A stretch of 46,714 nucleotides of DNA from Desulfovibrionales bacterium (GTDB lineage: Bacteria > Desulfobacterota > Desulfovibrionia > Desulfovibrionales > Desulfonatronaceae). Below the pieces are notes generated by a model. It saw only the letters and a program-made list of their open reading frames with translations, made no database searches and was not told the origin of the DNA. The translations under genes and the position numbers were made by a program. Location: assembly GCA_007693505.1 (NCBI GenBank), contig REDL01000111.1, positions 1 through 46,714 on the forward strand, read 5' to 3'. Shown in pieces: positions 25,633 through 34,399 of this stretch (position 1 is its first letter; the number at the start of each line of letters is the position of its first letter).

Positions 25633-26496
25633 TTATTTTTCCTGGAGCAACCGCAAGAACGGGCTGGACGGTGTCAGGATGATCTGGGTGTTTGCGCCCA
25701 TGGTTTTTTTATAGGCTTCCAAGTTTCGCAGGTATTCGTAAAAGTCTGGGTTCTGACTCAGGGCTCCGCCAAAGATCCTGATGGCCTCGGCATCGCCTTC
25801 ACCTCGGACCTGCTGTGACGTACGGTTGGCCTGGGCAATCAGGATGACCCGTTCCCGGTCGGCCATGGAGCGGATATTCGCCGCGGTCTCTTCACCCTCG
25901 GCGCGGTAGGTCATGGCTTCCCGTTCCCGTTCGGCGATCATCCGGTTGAAGACGGCCCGTTGGGTTTCCGCCGGCAGGTCGGTGCGTTTGATGCGCACAT
26001 CGATAACCTCGATTCCGTATTCCTTGACCAATTCGTTACTTTTCAAGGTCAGCTCTTCCATGATCTGGGAGCGCTTGGTCGTAATGACCTCCGTCATGGT
26101 ATGCTGGCCGAGCAGGGCACGCAGTTCGGCATAAACGATGTCATCCAGGCGTGCTTGTCCCATGGGCAGGGTGCGTAAGGTGGTATAGAACTGCAACGGG
26201 TCGGTGATCCGCCATTTGGTGAAATTGTCCACCATCATGTTCTTCTTGTCCCTGGTCAGGATTTCCGCGGGGCGGGAATCGTAGTCCAGGATGCGGGCGT
26301 CGAAGAACAGGACGTTCTGGACAAACGGCAGTTTGAAATGCAACCCAGGTTCTTTGGCCGTTCCAACGGGTTTCCCCAACTGGAGCACGATGGCCCGTTC
26401 TCTTTCATCTACGATGTATGCACTTTGCGTGACCACGAGAAAGCCTACGAACAGCGCAACCAGAATAACCGGGAGATTCAATTTTGGCGTTTTCAT
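25633..26496 (-). CDS. hflC: HflC, SPFH-family membrane protease regulator
   Basis: 287 residues with one N-terminal membrane segment (residues 8-25, LPVILVALFVGFLVVTQSAY) and a periplasmic SPFH/band 7 domain (ERERAIVLQLGKPVGTAKEP through RIKRTDLPAETQRAVFNRM). HflC forms a large cage with HflK around the FtsH protease and limits its access to membrane substrates. The conserved coiled region AEREREAMTYRAEGEE is present and the length is normal. Its ATG overlaps the hflK stop (ATGA), so the two are translated together in equal amounts, as expected for the complex. A strong terminator follows. Confidence 0.93.
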   Translation of the reverse strand: MKTPKLNLPVILVALFVGFLVVTQSAYIVDERERAIVLQLGKPVGTAKEPGLHFKLPFVQNVLFFDARILDYDSRPAEILTRDKKNMMVDNFTKWRITDPLQFYTTLRTLPMGQARLDDIVYAELRALLGQHTMTEVITTKRSQIMEELTLKSNELVKEYGIEVIDVRIKRTDLPAETQRAVFNRMIAEREREAMTYRAEGEETAANIRSMADRERVILIAQANRTSQQVRGEGDAEAIRIFGGALSQNPDFYEYLRNLEAYKKTMGANTQIILTPSSPFLRLLQEK

Positions 26497-27641
26497 TGTG
26501 CGCGGCCTCCCCGTACGGACGGCGACGCGGATTGAGCCGGGGCCGGTTGGTAATCTTGTTGCATGCTTCCCGAAGGATTCTCCCGTGTCGATGCCTGAGG
26601 GGCAATGTTTTGGAGTGGCAGAAAGGGGAGCACTTGGCTGAGGGCGTTATCCGAGATGATGGTTTTCATCAGTTCCGGGTTACTCAAGACCTCCTCCATG
26701 GTTTCCAGATACAACCTGGTTCTGGTCACGTCCGGGGCTTGATTGTATTCCGCGAGCATGGACAGGAAGCGTTGGGCTTCACCCTCTGCGCGACGAACCA
26801 CGGAATCCTTGTGGGCTTCGGCCTGGTTGATGATCACCGCGGCTTCACCGCGAGCCCGGGGGACGATGTCGTTGCGGTAGGCTTCGGCCTGGTTCTGAAT
26901 ACGAACGGCATCCTCTCGGGCCCGAACCACGTCGCGGAAGGAATCAATGACCGGCTCCGGGGGCCGAACATCCTGAAGCTGGACGGCCAGGATGCGAATA
27001 CCGGACTCGTAGCGGTCCATAACGGTTTGCAAGAGGTCCCGGGTTTCATCCTGAATAGCCGGTCTGCCGTCGGTCAGGGCAGCGTCCAGCATATTGTAGC
27101 CAATGACCTCGCGCATGGCCGCTTCGGCACCACTCTTCACCGAGGCGTCGGGCATCTGGATATTGAACAGGAATTTCACCGGATCGCTAACCTGATACTG
27201 AACGATGAATTGCACATCGACGATATTTTCATCGCCGGTAAGCATGTGCGATTCTTCCGGGACGACCCGGAATTGGGGTTGTGATCCAGCGACAGCCGTA
27301 CGTTCAATGGTCCGGAAACCGATTTCAAATCGGCGAACCTGCGTTACCTTGGGAGTCTCGACGGACTCAAAAGGGAACGGAATGCGGAAATGCGGTCCTG
27401 GATCGGTTATGCGGTGAAAGGCGCCGAAGCGTTGGACGACGCCGAGTTCGTCGGGATTGACGATGTAGATCCCGGAGGCAAGCCACAGCAACAGGAGCAC
27501 AAGAAAAACAATCTTGCCGCCGCCTGGCAGCTTGATGCTTTTCAGTTTGTTCAGCTGTTCGTTGAGCTGCGCGAAATCCGGAGCCCCGGGAGGCCCTGTC
27601 CTCTTCCGTTTATCTTGGAGTTTATCCCAGTCCCAGTTCAT
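26493..27641 (-). CDS. hflK: HflK, SPFH-family partner of HflC
   Basis: 382 residues from the ATG at 27641 (MNWDWDKLQDKRKRTGPPGA). A glycine/lysine-rich stretch (KLPGGGK) precedes the membrane helix at about 43-61 (IVFLVLLLLWLASGIYIV). The SPFH domain follows with NPDELGVVQRFGAFHRITDP, then a long coiled region with AREDAVRIQNQAEAYRNDIV, and a disordered Pro/Ser/Ala-rich tail. Twelve extra residues could be added upstream but look non-coding. hflK is followed immediately by hflC. The divergent phosphomannomutase gene begins 156 bp away, so a bidirectional promoter region lies between. Confidence 0.93.
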   Translation of the reverse strand: MNWDWDKLQDKRKRTGPPGAPDFAQLNEQLNKLKSIKLPGGGKIVFLVLLLLWLASGIYIVNPDELGVVQRFGAFHRITDPGPHFRIPFPFESVETPKVTQVRRFEIGFRTIERTAVAGSQPQFRVVPEESHMLTGDENIVDVQFIVQYQVSDPVKFLFNIQMPDASVKSGAEAAMREVIGYNMLDAALTDGRPAIQDETRDLLQTVMDRYESGIRILAVQLQDVRPPEPVIDSFRDVVRAREDAVRIQNQAEAYRNDIVPRARGEAAVIINQAEAHKDSVVRRAEGEAQRFLSMLAEYNQAPDVTRTRLYLETMEEVLSNPELMKTIISDNALSQVLPFLPLQNIAPQASTRENPSGSMQQDYQPAPAQSASPSVRGGRAQ

Positions 27642-27796
27642 GAAAAGCAACCTAAAGCAAGCCTGATTTGAGGTCAAGACAGAGTGTCAGTTCGGATTCC
27701 GTCCGACTTGGCTTGTGTTCGAAATCAGCTTACAGGGATGTTTTCAGCTGGAAACGATATTCGGAATGCATGTGTCTATTTCGCAGGAGCGTAAAC

Positions 27797-29164
27797 ATGT
27801 TGATCAAACAGGAAATATTTCGGGCCTACGACATCCGGGGGATCGTGGACCAGGATTTCAACGAGGATTGGGTGGAGGTCCTGGGCAGGGCTTGCGGGAC
27901 GTTTTTTCTGGGTCGCGGGCAGCGTCAGGCTGTTGTCGGTCACGATTGCCGGCATAGCTCTCCCGGCTATCAAAGAGCGATGATCACGGGCCTTCTGTCC
28001 ACGGGCGTAGATGTTTTGTATATCAATATGGTGCCCACGCCGCTGTTTTATTATGCGGTAAAGAAATTCAATCGCCACGCCGGAGTAATGATCACGGCCA
28101 GTCACAATCCTCCGGAGTTTAACGGGTTCAAGGTTTGGTCCGGGGCTGGAACGATCCACTCCAGCGATGTTCAGGAACTGTACGCAATCATGAGGCAAGG
28201 CAAGTTCAGCGTGGGTCAGGGGATCGCCACAGAACACGACGTGGTGCCGGCATATCTTGAAGATCTTTCAGCTCAGGTTCATCTTTCCACACCCATTCGG
28301 GTCGTTGTGGACGGAGGCAATGGTGCCGGAGGACTGGTCTGCGCCGAGTTGCTGCGCCGAGTCGGCGCAGACGTGGTGGAGCTTTATTGTGAACCGGACG
28401 GAAATTTTCCCAATCATCACCCGGATCCGACTCGCGAGGAGAACAACGTGGACTTGCGGAGCAAAGTCCTGGAAACCGGTGCCCATGTAGGCATCGGACT
28501 GGACGGGGACGCGGATCGCATCGGTGCCTTGGACGAAACAGGCAGGATGATTTACGGGGATCGGCTTCTGGCCATTTTTGCCCGACAGGTTTTGCAAGGA
28601 CGTCCCGGGGGGACGGTGATCGGGGAGGTAAAGTGCTCGCACCTCATGTTTCAAGATATTGCTGATCACGGTGGGAACCCGGTCATGGGCCAGACCGGCC
28701 ACTCCTTGATCAAGGCCAAAATGCAGGAAACCGGAGCGGTTCTGGCCGGAGAGATGAGCGGACACATGTTTTTTGCGGACCGCTATTACGGATTCGACGA
28801 TGCCCTCTACGCCGCGTTGCGCCTGACGGAAATCATCGGGCAGCGGCCGGAGAAGCCATTAAGCACATATCTTTCCGAGTGGCCGCCGATTTTTTCCACC
28901 CCGGAAATCCGTATGGATTGTCCGGAGGAGATCAAGTTTGCCGTGGTGGAACGTGCGCAGGCCTATTTTCGGGATCGTTACGATGTCGTGGATGTGGATG
29001 GCGTGCGCATTGTCCTGCCGGACGGGTGGGGACTCCTCCGGGCCTCCAATACGCAGCCGATCCTGGTGCTGCGCTTTGAGGCCGAATCCGAGGCGCGTTT
29101 GCATGAAATTCGCGCTCTGGTGGAGGATCCACTGAAGCAGTGGATTGTCGAGATTGGAGGATAA
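27797..29164 (+). CDS. Phosphomannomutase / phosphoglucomutase (AlgC type)
   Basis: 455 residues from the ATG at 27797, with AGGAG seven bases upstream. The catalytic phosphoserine is Ser102 in ITASHNPPEFNG, the Mg-binding loop is DGDADR at 236-241, the sugar-binding loop is GEMSGH at 318-323, and the phosphate-binding loop near the end is RASNTQPILVLRFEA. It interconverts hexose 1- and 6-phosphates, feeding lipopolysaccharide and exopolysaccharide precursors. An upstream extension of the frame is rejected because the ribosome-binding site fixes this start. The TPM-like and RNase HI genes follow on the same strand. Confidence 0.92.
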   Translation: MLIKQEIFRAYDIRGIVDQDFNEDWVEVLGRACGTFFLGRGQRQAVVGHDCRHSSPGYQRAMITGLLSTGVDVLYINMVPTPLFYYAVKKFNRHAGVMITASHNPPEFNGFKVWSGAGTIHSSDVQELYAIMRQGKFSVGQGIATEHDVVPAYLEDLSAQVHLSTPIRVVVDGGNGAGGLVCAELLRRVGADVVELYCEPDGNFPNHHPDPTREENNVDLRSKVLETGAHVGIGLDGDADRIGALDETGRMIYGDRLLAIFARQVLQGRPGGTVIGEVKCSHLMFQDIADHGGNPVMGQTGHSLIKAKMQETGAVLAGEMSGHMFFADRYYGFDDALYAALRLTEIIGQRPEKPLSTYLSEWPPIFSTPEIRMDCPEEIKFAVVERAQAYFRDRYDVVDVDGVRIVLPDGWGLLRASNTQPILVLRFEAESEARLHEIRALVEDPLKQWIVEIGG

Positions 29165-29243
29165 GGAGAATCCATGGGGTTTGAGAATGTCATCGCTAGA
29201 TACTCGAACGTAAACGCCGTTATTCCAGCCGGGAGGTCATGAA

Positions 29244-29822
29244 GTGCCGTTCGGAGTTCGGCGGGACAGCCCTCCCTGGGAGGGGCTGGTGCGCGCCTTG
29301 GGCATTGTTTTTGTGTTCATGGGCGTGATCTGGCTGTTCTGGAAGCACAACCAGCGGACCATCGAGATGTTGGACACCCACCAAGTGGTTGTGGATCGCG
29401 GTGGTCTGCTGACCGAGGAGCAGAAACGCTCTGTTCGGGACTTGTCCCGGGCGCTGAAGTCGTCCTTTGGCCTGGATCTGCAGCTTGTTGTGGCCACAGA
29501 CACCTTGCCACGACCCATGGTGGACACGAAAACCATCCATATCGGCATCCATCCGGAGGGCGAAACCGTGCAGGTGGTGCTGCCACCCATTGTGGAACGG
29601 GCTCTGGGACAGGGTTTCACGCGGTATTTGCAAGATTCGCACTTTGAGCCGTACTGGGCAGACGGAAACTGGCGGCGCGGTCTGGGAGAAGCATTGAGCT
29701 TGATTTGGGAAGCCCTGAACAGTCCGGAGGGCGAAGGCGACTCCAGTTGGAGCAAGGAATACCAATCTCCGGAAAATTACGTCCACCGAGGGGTGGTTCG
29801 TGATGAAGGACCGGTTCAATGA
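29244..29822 (+). CDS. Membrane-anchored TPM-domain-like protein
   Basis: 192 residues starting at GTG 29244, with GGAGG seven bases upstream. One membrane helix lies near residues 17-33 (ALGIVFVFMGVIWLFW). After it comes VVVDRGGLLTEEQKRSVRDL followed by FGLDLQLVVATDTL, the beginning of a TPM-type domain of the kind found in photosystem II repair and YgcG-like proteins. The rest (HPEGETVQVVLPPIVERALG) also fits that fold. No signal-peptidase site is evident, so it should stay anchored with the bulk outside. Its last codons overlap the rnhA start (ATGA), so the two are translated together although no functional link is obvious. Confidence 0.65.
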   Translation: MPFGVRRDSPPWEGLVRALGIVFVFMGVIWLFWKHNQRTIEMLDTHQVVVDRGGLLTEEQKRSVRDLSRALKSSFGLDLQLVVATDTLPRPMVDTKTIHIGIHPEGETVQVVLPPIVERALGQGFTRYLQDSHFEPYWADGNWRRGLGEALSLIWEALNSPEGEGDSSWSKEYQSPENYVHRGVVRDEGPVQ

Positions 29823-30292
29823 GTGAACGGAACGTGACAAGAATTTACACGGATGGCGCCTGTCTGGGTAATCCCGGACCAGGTGGATGGGGGGCGGTGA
29901 TCATTGAAGAAGAGCACCGACGAGAGCTGTCTGGAGGCTACGGACTGACCACCAACAACCGAATGGAACTGCTGGCCGTGATCGAGGCCTTAAGTCTGAT
30001 CACAGGGCATGCCACCGTGGAACTGTACACCGACTCCAAGTACATCCATGATGCTGTTGAAAAAGGATGGTTGGCCAAGTGGAAACGCAACGGCTGGCGG
30101 ACAGCAGACAAAAAGGCGGTCAAGAATCAGGATCTCTGGCTGCAAATTGATGTGCTGCTCAGCAAGCACGATGTCCATTTCCACTGGGTCCGTGGCCACT
30201 CCGGCAACCCGGAAAATGAATGCTGCGACAAGCTGGCCGGGATTGCAGCCCAGGGGAGAAATTTGCCGAAGGATTCAGGGTACGCAAGGTAG
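29819..30292 (+). CDS. rnhA: Ribonuclease HI
   Basis: 157 residues. The catalytic carboxylates are Asp12 (YTDGACLGNPGPGGWG), Glu50 (RMELLAVIEAL), Asp72 (LYTDSKYIHDAV) and Asp137 (NECCDKLAG), with the accessory His127 in WVRGHSGNPEN. The basic handle region (KWKRNGWRTADKKAVKNQ) that contacts RNA-DNA hybrids is present, and the length is standard. It degrades RNA in RNA-DNA hybrids. The start overlaps the stop of the TPM-like gene by 4 bases. Confidence 0.95.
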   Translation: MSERNVTRIYTDGACLGNPGPGGWGAVIIEEEHRRELSGGYGLTTNNRMELLAVIEALSLITGHATVELYTDSKYIHDAVEKGWLAKWKRNGWRTADKKAVKNQDLWLQIDVLLSKHDVHFHWVRGHSGNPENECCDKLAGIAAQGRNLPKDSGYAR

Positions 30293-30709
30293 TTTTCATC
30301 CGAAAACGGCCCTTTTCCCTTTTGGCTGCATCCGTCTTCAAAATTATTTCGTCAACGTATTGATATACGCCTCCTCATAGTTGCCTGACTTCCTTGCCAA
30401 AAGATAAAAATTGCTCGTTTCCGAATCGAAAACCGTCAGTTTCAGCATCCGGAAAGAAAAGAGTTTCAGGATGGAAACGAGGTAATGCCGCGGAACAGGA
30501 ACAAACGTTTTGAGGCAGGGCGATGTTTTACGTTGAAGGCCGAGGTCAATTTCAGCACTGGTTGAAACGGTACACGGCATTTTCCCGGCTTTTCCTCAGT
30601 GCAGAGGGGCGACCATCCGGTCACCCCTCTAAGGTTGGCATGAACATCTGCGCTCGGAAGCAGGCCATATTTTGATCAACAGAGTGCGCAAGTTCCTTGA
30701 CTTGGGCGG
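30293..30709. other. Intergenic region with a palindromic repeat at 30603-30630
   Basis: About 415 bp between rnhA and the DRTGG gene (convergent). The clearest structure is AGAGGGGCGACC-ATCC-GGTCACCCCTCT at 30603-30630, a hairpin with one mismatch and no T tract on either strand. A similar palindrome lies at 42651-42677, so it may be a dispersed repeat that can also stop transcription. A 78-codon minus-strand frame at 30344-30580 has no good ribosome-binding site and no family resemblance. It is not called. Confidence 0.55.
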
Positions 30710-31774
30710 TTATTTCAAACCGAGCTGCTCCTTGATGTAGGAGACATCGACGCTGTTGCTGACGACTTGAGCGCCCTGCTGGATCTTGACCATGTCGCGC
30801 AGCTTGAGGCGGGAGAGAATGGCGTCCATCTTTTTGGACATGGTGAAGGTGTCGTCGCGAACGATGATGATCGGGATTTCCTTGACCTCGGCCCGTGTCA
30901 GGATGATGTCGTTGGGATAGATGTTTCCGGTCAGGATCAGGCAGGGGCATTCCCCTTCCAGGGCCACCAGCTGGACGTCGGAGCGGTCGCCGCCCATGAT
31001 GATGGCGGTATTTTTGTTCCTGCGAAAGTGGGTCATGAAGTTTTCGACCTGCATACTGCCGATCAGGAAGTTTTCCACGACACGGTCAGCCTTGTCCTTG
31101 GCCGTGACCACTTTGCCTCCAAGCCTCTGCGCCAGTTCGCCCACCTGGACCGCACCAAGCAGCGGGTCCCGCGGCAGAACGCCGAGAACTTTCACGCCGC
31201 TGCGTTCCAGGAAAGGAGTCAGTCTGTTTTTGACTTCATCCATGTAGTCAGCTGGTATGTCGTTGAGAATCGTCCCGATGAATTGATCCCCCAAGGCATC
31301 CTTGAGCACAACAAGATAGTCGTAGTTCAGTTCCTTGCCGTACCGGTCAATGACAATTGACTTGATGCCCAAGGTGCGCACGACCTCAACAGCGTCGACG
31401 TTGCAGTATTTGCCGGAATACATGCTCCCGGAGCCGGCGACGATGGTGACATCCTTACCGTTGCTGACCTTCTCATAGCTCCGCTTGATGTCGCCCATCA
31501 GATCGTGGGTCAACCCCCCGAAGGCCTTGGTTTTGAAGTCTTCGGTAACCAATACCGGTGTGACGACTTCAGGATCCTCTTTCAACCCCAACACGTCTTG
31601 CACAAAAAACGCATCTTCATCGCCCATTTTGCCGTCTTTTTCTACGGGAACGGCGCCCACTGGCTTGATGTAGCCGACGTTCAGGCCGTCTTTTTGAAAT
31701 TTGAGACCAAGCCCCATGGCTATCAGGTTTTTGCCTGAGTAGCCGGACGTCGAACCCACATAAATACCGACCAT
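30710..31774 (-). CDS. DRTGG/BioD-like phosphotransacetylase-family protein
   Basis: 354 residues from the ATG at 31774, preceded by AAGGAGG at ideal spacing. The frame stays open far upstream, but that part is non-coding in style. Residues 1-200 form a P-loop, dethiobiotin-synthetase-like domain (MVGIYVGSTSGYSGKNLIAM, VNVGYIKP-type strand, VTIVAGSGSMYSGKY). Residues about 215-330 form a DRTGG domain (MGGDRSDVQLVALEGECPCL, LTGNIYPNDIILTRAEVKEI). This arrangement matches the N-terminal portion of long Pta enzymes without the phosphotransacetylase catalytic domain. It is probably a regulatory or accessory protein of acetate metabolism in anaerobes. It is read divergently from RNase III. Confidence 0.82.
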   Translation of the reverse strand: MVGIYVGSTSGYSGKNLIAMGLGLKFQKDGLNVGYIKPVGAVPVEKDGKMGDEDAFFVQDVLGLKEDPEVVTPVLVTEDFKTKAFGGLTHDLMGDIKRSYEKVSNGKDVTIVAGSGSMYSGKYCNVDAVEVVRTLGIKSIVIDRYGKELNYDYLVVLKDALGDQFIGTILNDIPADYMDEVKNRLTPFLERSGVKVLGVLPRDPLLGAVQVGELAQRLGGKVVTAKDKADRVVENFLIGSMQVENFMTHFRRNKNTAIIMGGDRSDVQLVALEGECPCLILTGNIYPNDIILTRAEVKEIPIIIVRDDTFTMSKKMDAILSRLKLRDMVKIQQGAQVVSNSVDVSYIKEQLGLK

Positions 31775-32009
31775 AGGATGCCTCCTTGCGTACATTCGTT
31801 GTCGTGAGGGAAAATGATGCCGCGCGCGAACCACCGAAGCTGGTTTGTAGTCACCTGCATTTCTGGACGAAGGATACGCGTGCACGGGTTCAATCGCAAT
31901 AATCTTTCCAAAAGTCTCCCAGAACCTAGATAAATGGCGGGTTCTTTTCGATGAAAGGTTTGAGGGGGCCCAATGAGTGGGTTTTTGCGGACCGGAAACG
32001 GTTTCGGTT

Positions 32010-32046
32010 CCCGGTTGACCAGGTATTTTTTTCCCTGGTAGCCGGG
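32010..32046. other. Stem-loop in the leader region between the DRTGG gene and rnc
   Basis: CCCGG-TTGA-CCAGG at 32010-32023 pairs with CCTGG-TAG-CCGGG at 32034-32046, around a T-rich loop. A second imperfect palindrome (ACCGGAAAC / GTTTCGGT) lies just to the left. It is 236 bp upstream of the DRTGG start codon and 105 bp upstream of rnc, so it could be a leader structure for either. No known riboswitch was recognised. Confidence 0.35.
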
Positions 32047-32151
32047 AAGGCGAGAGTTTGATTTCAAGAGAATATTCGAAAAGGGGGGAAACGCAAGTGT
32101 GAGGAGAAGAGAGAATGTGTCGTTTCACGGATTCAACTCTGGGAGAGGAAA

Positions 32152-32841
32152 ATGGATGTTTTTGCGCCGGTTCAGAAGCATATTCGGTATGCATTTGGTG
32201 ATGCCACATTGCTGGCGGAAGCCCTGTCGCACAGCTCTTTTGCAAACGAGTCACCCGGAAGAGGCCAGAGCAATGAGCGCCTGGAGTTTCTGGGAGATGC
32301 GGTTCTGGAACTGTGCATTACCGAGGAGCTCTACGTTCGCTATCCGAACGCCAACGAGGGGCAGTTGACCACGTTTCGAGCCATGCTGGTGAATGAAGCC
32401 GTTCTGGCGGACTTGAGTCGGAAATTGCGGATCGATAAGGCTCTTTTACTTGGTCGTGGTGAGGAAAACCAGGGAGGACGTCAGCGTCAGTCGCTGTTGA
32501 GTGACGCCTTTGAGGCGCTGCTTGGGGCGATCTTTCTGGATGGCGGGTATTTTGAGGCCCGGAGGTGGGTTCGGGAGCAATTTGCCGGGCTGTGGCCAAG
32601 GCAGGAGGAAGTAGCTGTGGATAAGGATCACAAGACCAAGCTCCAGGAGATGACCCAGCAGCATTGTCGTGATCGGCCGACGTATCTTTTGGAGGGCAGT
32701 TCAGGGCCGGAACACGAACGGACGTTTCACGTATTGCTGAAGCTGCCAACCGGGGAGGAGTTCCGGGACTCGGGCAGCAGCGTCAAAAAGGCCGAGCAGA
32801 ATGCCGCCCGCCAAGCCTTGAGCTTTTTCAAGCACGAATGA
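32152..32841 (+). CDS. rnc: Ribonuclease III
   Basis: 229 residues. The family signature NERLEFLGDAVLEL contains Glu42, Glu45 and Asp49. The second metal site lies in LLSDAFEALLGAIFLDGG, with Asp118 and Glu121. A double-stranded RNA-binding domain covers about residues 158-228 (DHKTKLQEMTQQHCRDRPTY to SVKKAEQNAARQALSFF). The enzyme processes rRNA precursors and cuts structured mRNAs. GGGAGAGGAAA upstream of the ATG serves as the ribosome-binding site. No rnc-era operon is preserved. A convergent hairpin separates it from flagellin. Confidence 0.95.
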   Translation: MDVFAPVQKHIRYAFGDATLLAEALSHSSFANESPGRGQSNERLEFLGDAVLELCITEELYVRYPNANEGQLTTFRAMLVNEAVLADLSRKLRIDKALLLGRGEENQGGRQRQSLLSDAFEALLGAIFLDGGYFEARRWVREQFAGLWPRQEEVAVDKDHKTKLQEMTQQHCRDRPTYLLEGSSGPEHERTFHVLLKLPTGEEFRDSGSSVKKAEQNAARQALSFFKHE

Positions 32842-32861
32842 CCGTAAATCATGGTTGGGTG

Positions 32862-32898
32862 CTTCAGCCCCCGAAGCACCACGTTTCGGGGGCTGAAG
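32862..32898. terminator. Hairpin between rnc and flagellin
   Basis: A perfect 14-bp inverted repeat CTTCAGCCCCCGAA / TTCGGGGGCTGAAG with a 9-base loop. It lies 20 bp after the rnc stop and 77 bp after the flagellin stop on the other strand. There is no T tract on the rnc side, so it may act bidirectionally or as an mRNA-stabilising structure. Confidence 0.65.
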
Positions 32899-32974
32899 GT
32901 TTGCAGGAGGTCAGCCGATGTCGAAAAAAACTCCGGTTTCATGATGTAAGATTCGGCTTGGATTATCTTCAGAT

Positions 32975-33940
32975 CTAGCCGCTAATCAACTGCATGGCCA
33001 TTCGCGGCAGGGCATTAGCCTGGGCGAGCATGGCGACCGCCGCCTGGGTGATGATCTGGTTGCGAACAAACTCGGTCATCTCCAGGGCCACGTCCGCATC
33101 GGAAATCCGCGACTCCGCGGCCTGCAGGTTTTCGGCCTGGATGGACAGATTGGTGATGGTGTTGGCCAGACGGTTTTGCAAGGCACCAAGGCTGGCCCGG
33201 ATGTTGTCCTTGGAGAGAATGGCATTTTCCAGGGCATCAAGGGCCTGCTGGGCACCCTGTTGCGTGGATATGGAAAAGCCGCCACTTTCCTCAACATTTG
33301 GCCCATACGCCCTTGTTCTGTCTGAGGCATTGCCGACACCTAGTGCAGATGCCGTGGAATTGCCGATGGCGATGTAATAGTAGTCTTCCGCGCTACTATT
33401 GGATGGGCCGAAGTGAATCTTCATCGGGCCTCGAGAATTCAATCCGCTTCCGTCATGGCCGCCGACGTCGTCAACACCGCTTCCCCAATTGGCCGCGTTC
33501 GTAGCTGGTGAAGAGAGGTTGCCATTGAGCAGATAAATCCCATTGAACTTCGTGGCGTTGGCGATTCGGGTAATTTCCGAGGCCATGGCCTGGTACTCCG
33601 AGTCAATGATCAGACGCTGGTCCGAGTTGTAGGTGCCGGTGGCCGCCTGGGTGGCCAGTTCCTTCATCCGGATCAGCTTTTCGTCGATGACCGCCAACGC
33701 CCCGTCCGCGGTCTGGATCATGGAAATGGCGTCGTTGGCATTGCGAATGCCCTGACGCATGGAGGAAATCTCCGCGCGCATCAGTTCGCGGATGGCCAAC
33801 CCGGCGGCGTCATCCGCGGCACTGTTGATACGCAACCCTGAAGAAAGCCGCTGGGTGGATGTTCCGAGTCTGCCATAACTCTCGGAAAGATTCCTGGCGG
33901 CGTTCTGTGCCATTAAATTGTTATTGATTGTCAAAGACAT
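32975..33940 (-). CDS. Flagellin
   Basis: 321 residues with both conserved flagellin ends. The N-terminal helix region is SLTINNNLMAQNAARNLSES through RLSSGLRINSAADDAAGLAI, and the C-terminal region is AESRISDADVALEMTEFVRN followed by QAAVAMLAQANALPRMAMQL. These ends form the D0/D1 core that polymerises into the filament. The middle (about residues 140-240) is a short variable surface domain rich in Gly, Ser and Asn, so this is a compact flagellin. The start has AGGAGG at ideal spacing. Transcription probably comes from the sigma-54 promoter at 33984-34000, and an RNA hairpin at 33961-33976 lies just ahead of the ribosome-binding site. Confidence 0.95.
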   Translation of the reverse strand: MSLTINNNLMAQNAARNLSESYGRLGTSTQRLSSGLRINSAADDAAGLAIRELMRAEISSMRQGIRNANDAISMIQTADGALAVIDEKLIRMKELATQAATGTYNSDQRLIIDSEYQAMASEITRIANATKFNGIYLLNGNLSSPATNAANWGSGVDDVGGHDGSGLNSRGPMKIHFGPSNSSAEDYYYIAIGNSTASALGVGNASDRTRAYGPNVEESGGFSISTQQGAQQALDALENAILSKDNIRASLGALQNRLANTITNLSIQAENLQAAESRISDADVALEMTEFVRNQIITQAAVAMLAQANALPRMAMQLISG

Positions 33941-33960
33941 AGCTGGACCTCCTGGGAAAG

Positions 33961-33976
33961 TGACATCGTGATGTCA
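33961..33976. promoter_or_regulatory. Inverted repeat in the flagellin leader
   Basis: TGACAT-CGTG-ATGTCA forms a 6-bp-arm palindrome 20 bp upstream of the flagellin start codon. It would lie in the short 5' leader of the sigma-54 transcript, or partly overlap its start, and just before the AGGAGG. It could be an operator or an RNA hairpin that influences translation. Flagellin leaders are often CsrA targets, but no such site is proven here. Confidence 0.35.
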
Positions 33977-33983
33977 AGTTCAT

Positions 33984-34000
33984 AGCAAAGGAGGTGCCAA
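33984..34000 (-). promoter_or_regulatory. Sigma-54 promoter of the flagellin gene
   Basis: On the minus strand the sequence TTGGCACCTCCTTTGCT matches the sigma-54 consensus YTGGCACGNNNNTTGCW closely, with GG at -24 and GC at -12 in correct spacing. It lies about 44 bp upstream of the flagellin start codon. The AT-rich 280 bp behind it (34001-34282) can hold enhancer sites for an NtrC-family activator. Confidence 0.85.
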
Positions 34001-34282
34001 CTTTTTTTAATCACTGAAATTCAACGTGTTGTGAATTTTTCCTGGAAACAAACGAGATGCATGATGTGTTCTGGGACCATGCGCTCCCAGGAGCGCTCAG
34101 AGTTGTTGATTAGGGAGGCATGTGTTTTTTTATTTATAAATATTAATGTATTAGGTGTTTACGAGATGTTTTGAAGCTGGTATTCTTGGAAGTTTTTTCA
34201 TGTCATGGTCATGACAATGGGATGAAAAAAATGCATGGCGCAACCCTTATTTCTATCTTCCTTTGGTCAGTGAGGGTGATAG

Positions 34283-34310
34283 TAAAGTTTTCCGCATTAA
34301 TGACCGATAA
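34283..34310 (+). promoter_or_regulatory. Sigma-28 (FliA) promoter of flaG
   Basis: TAAAGTTT followed by 12 bases and ACCGATAA. The sigma-28 consensus is TAAAGTTT-N11-GCCGATAA, so only one base of the -10 element differs and the spacer is one longer (or the same if the first -10 base is discounted). The flaG start codon is about 90 bp downstream. Confidence 0.8.
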
Positions 34311-34399
34311 GGTTGAAGAGAGAATGAATTAGGTAGTAGATTGGTCACTGTTATCACAGACCTTCCCCATAACTTCAGGAAACAACGAGGAGTCAAGCC

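Noticed and set aside
30344-30580. A 78-codon minus-strand frame
   Set aside because: There is no ribosome-binding site or recognisable family, and part of the region is repeat DNA.
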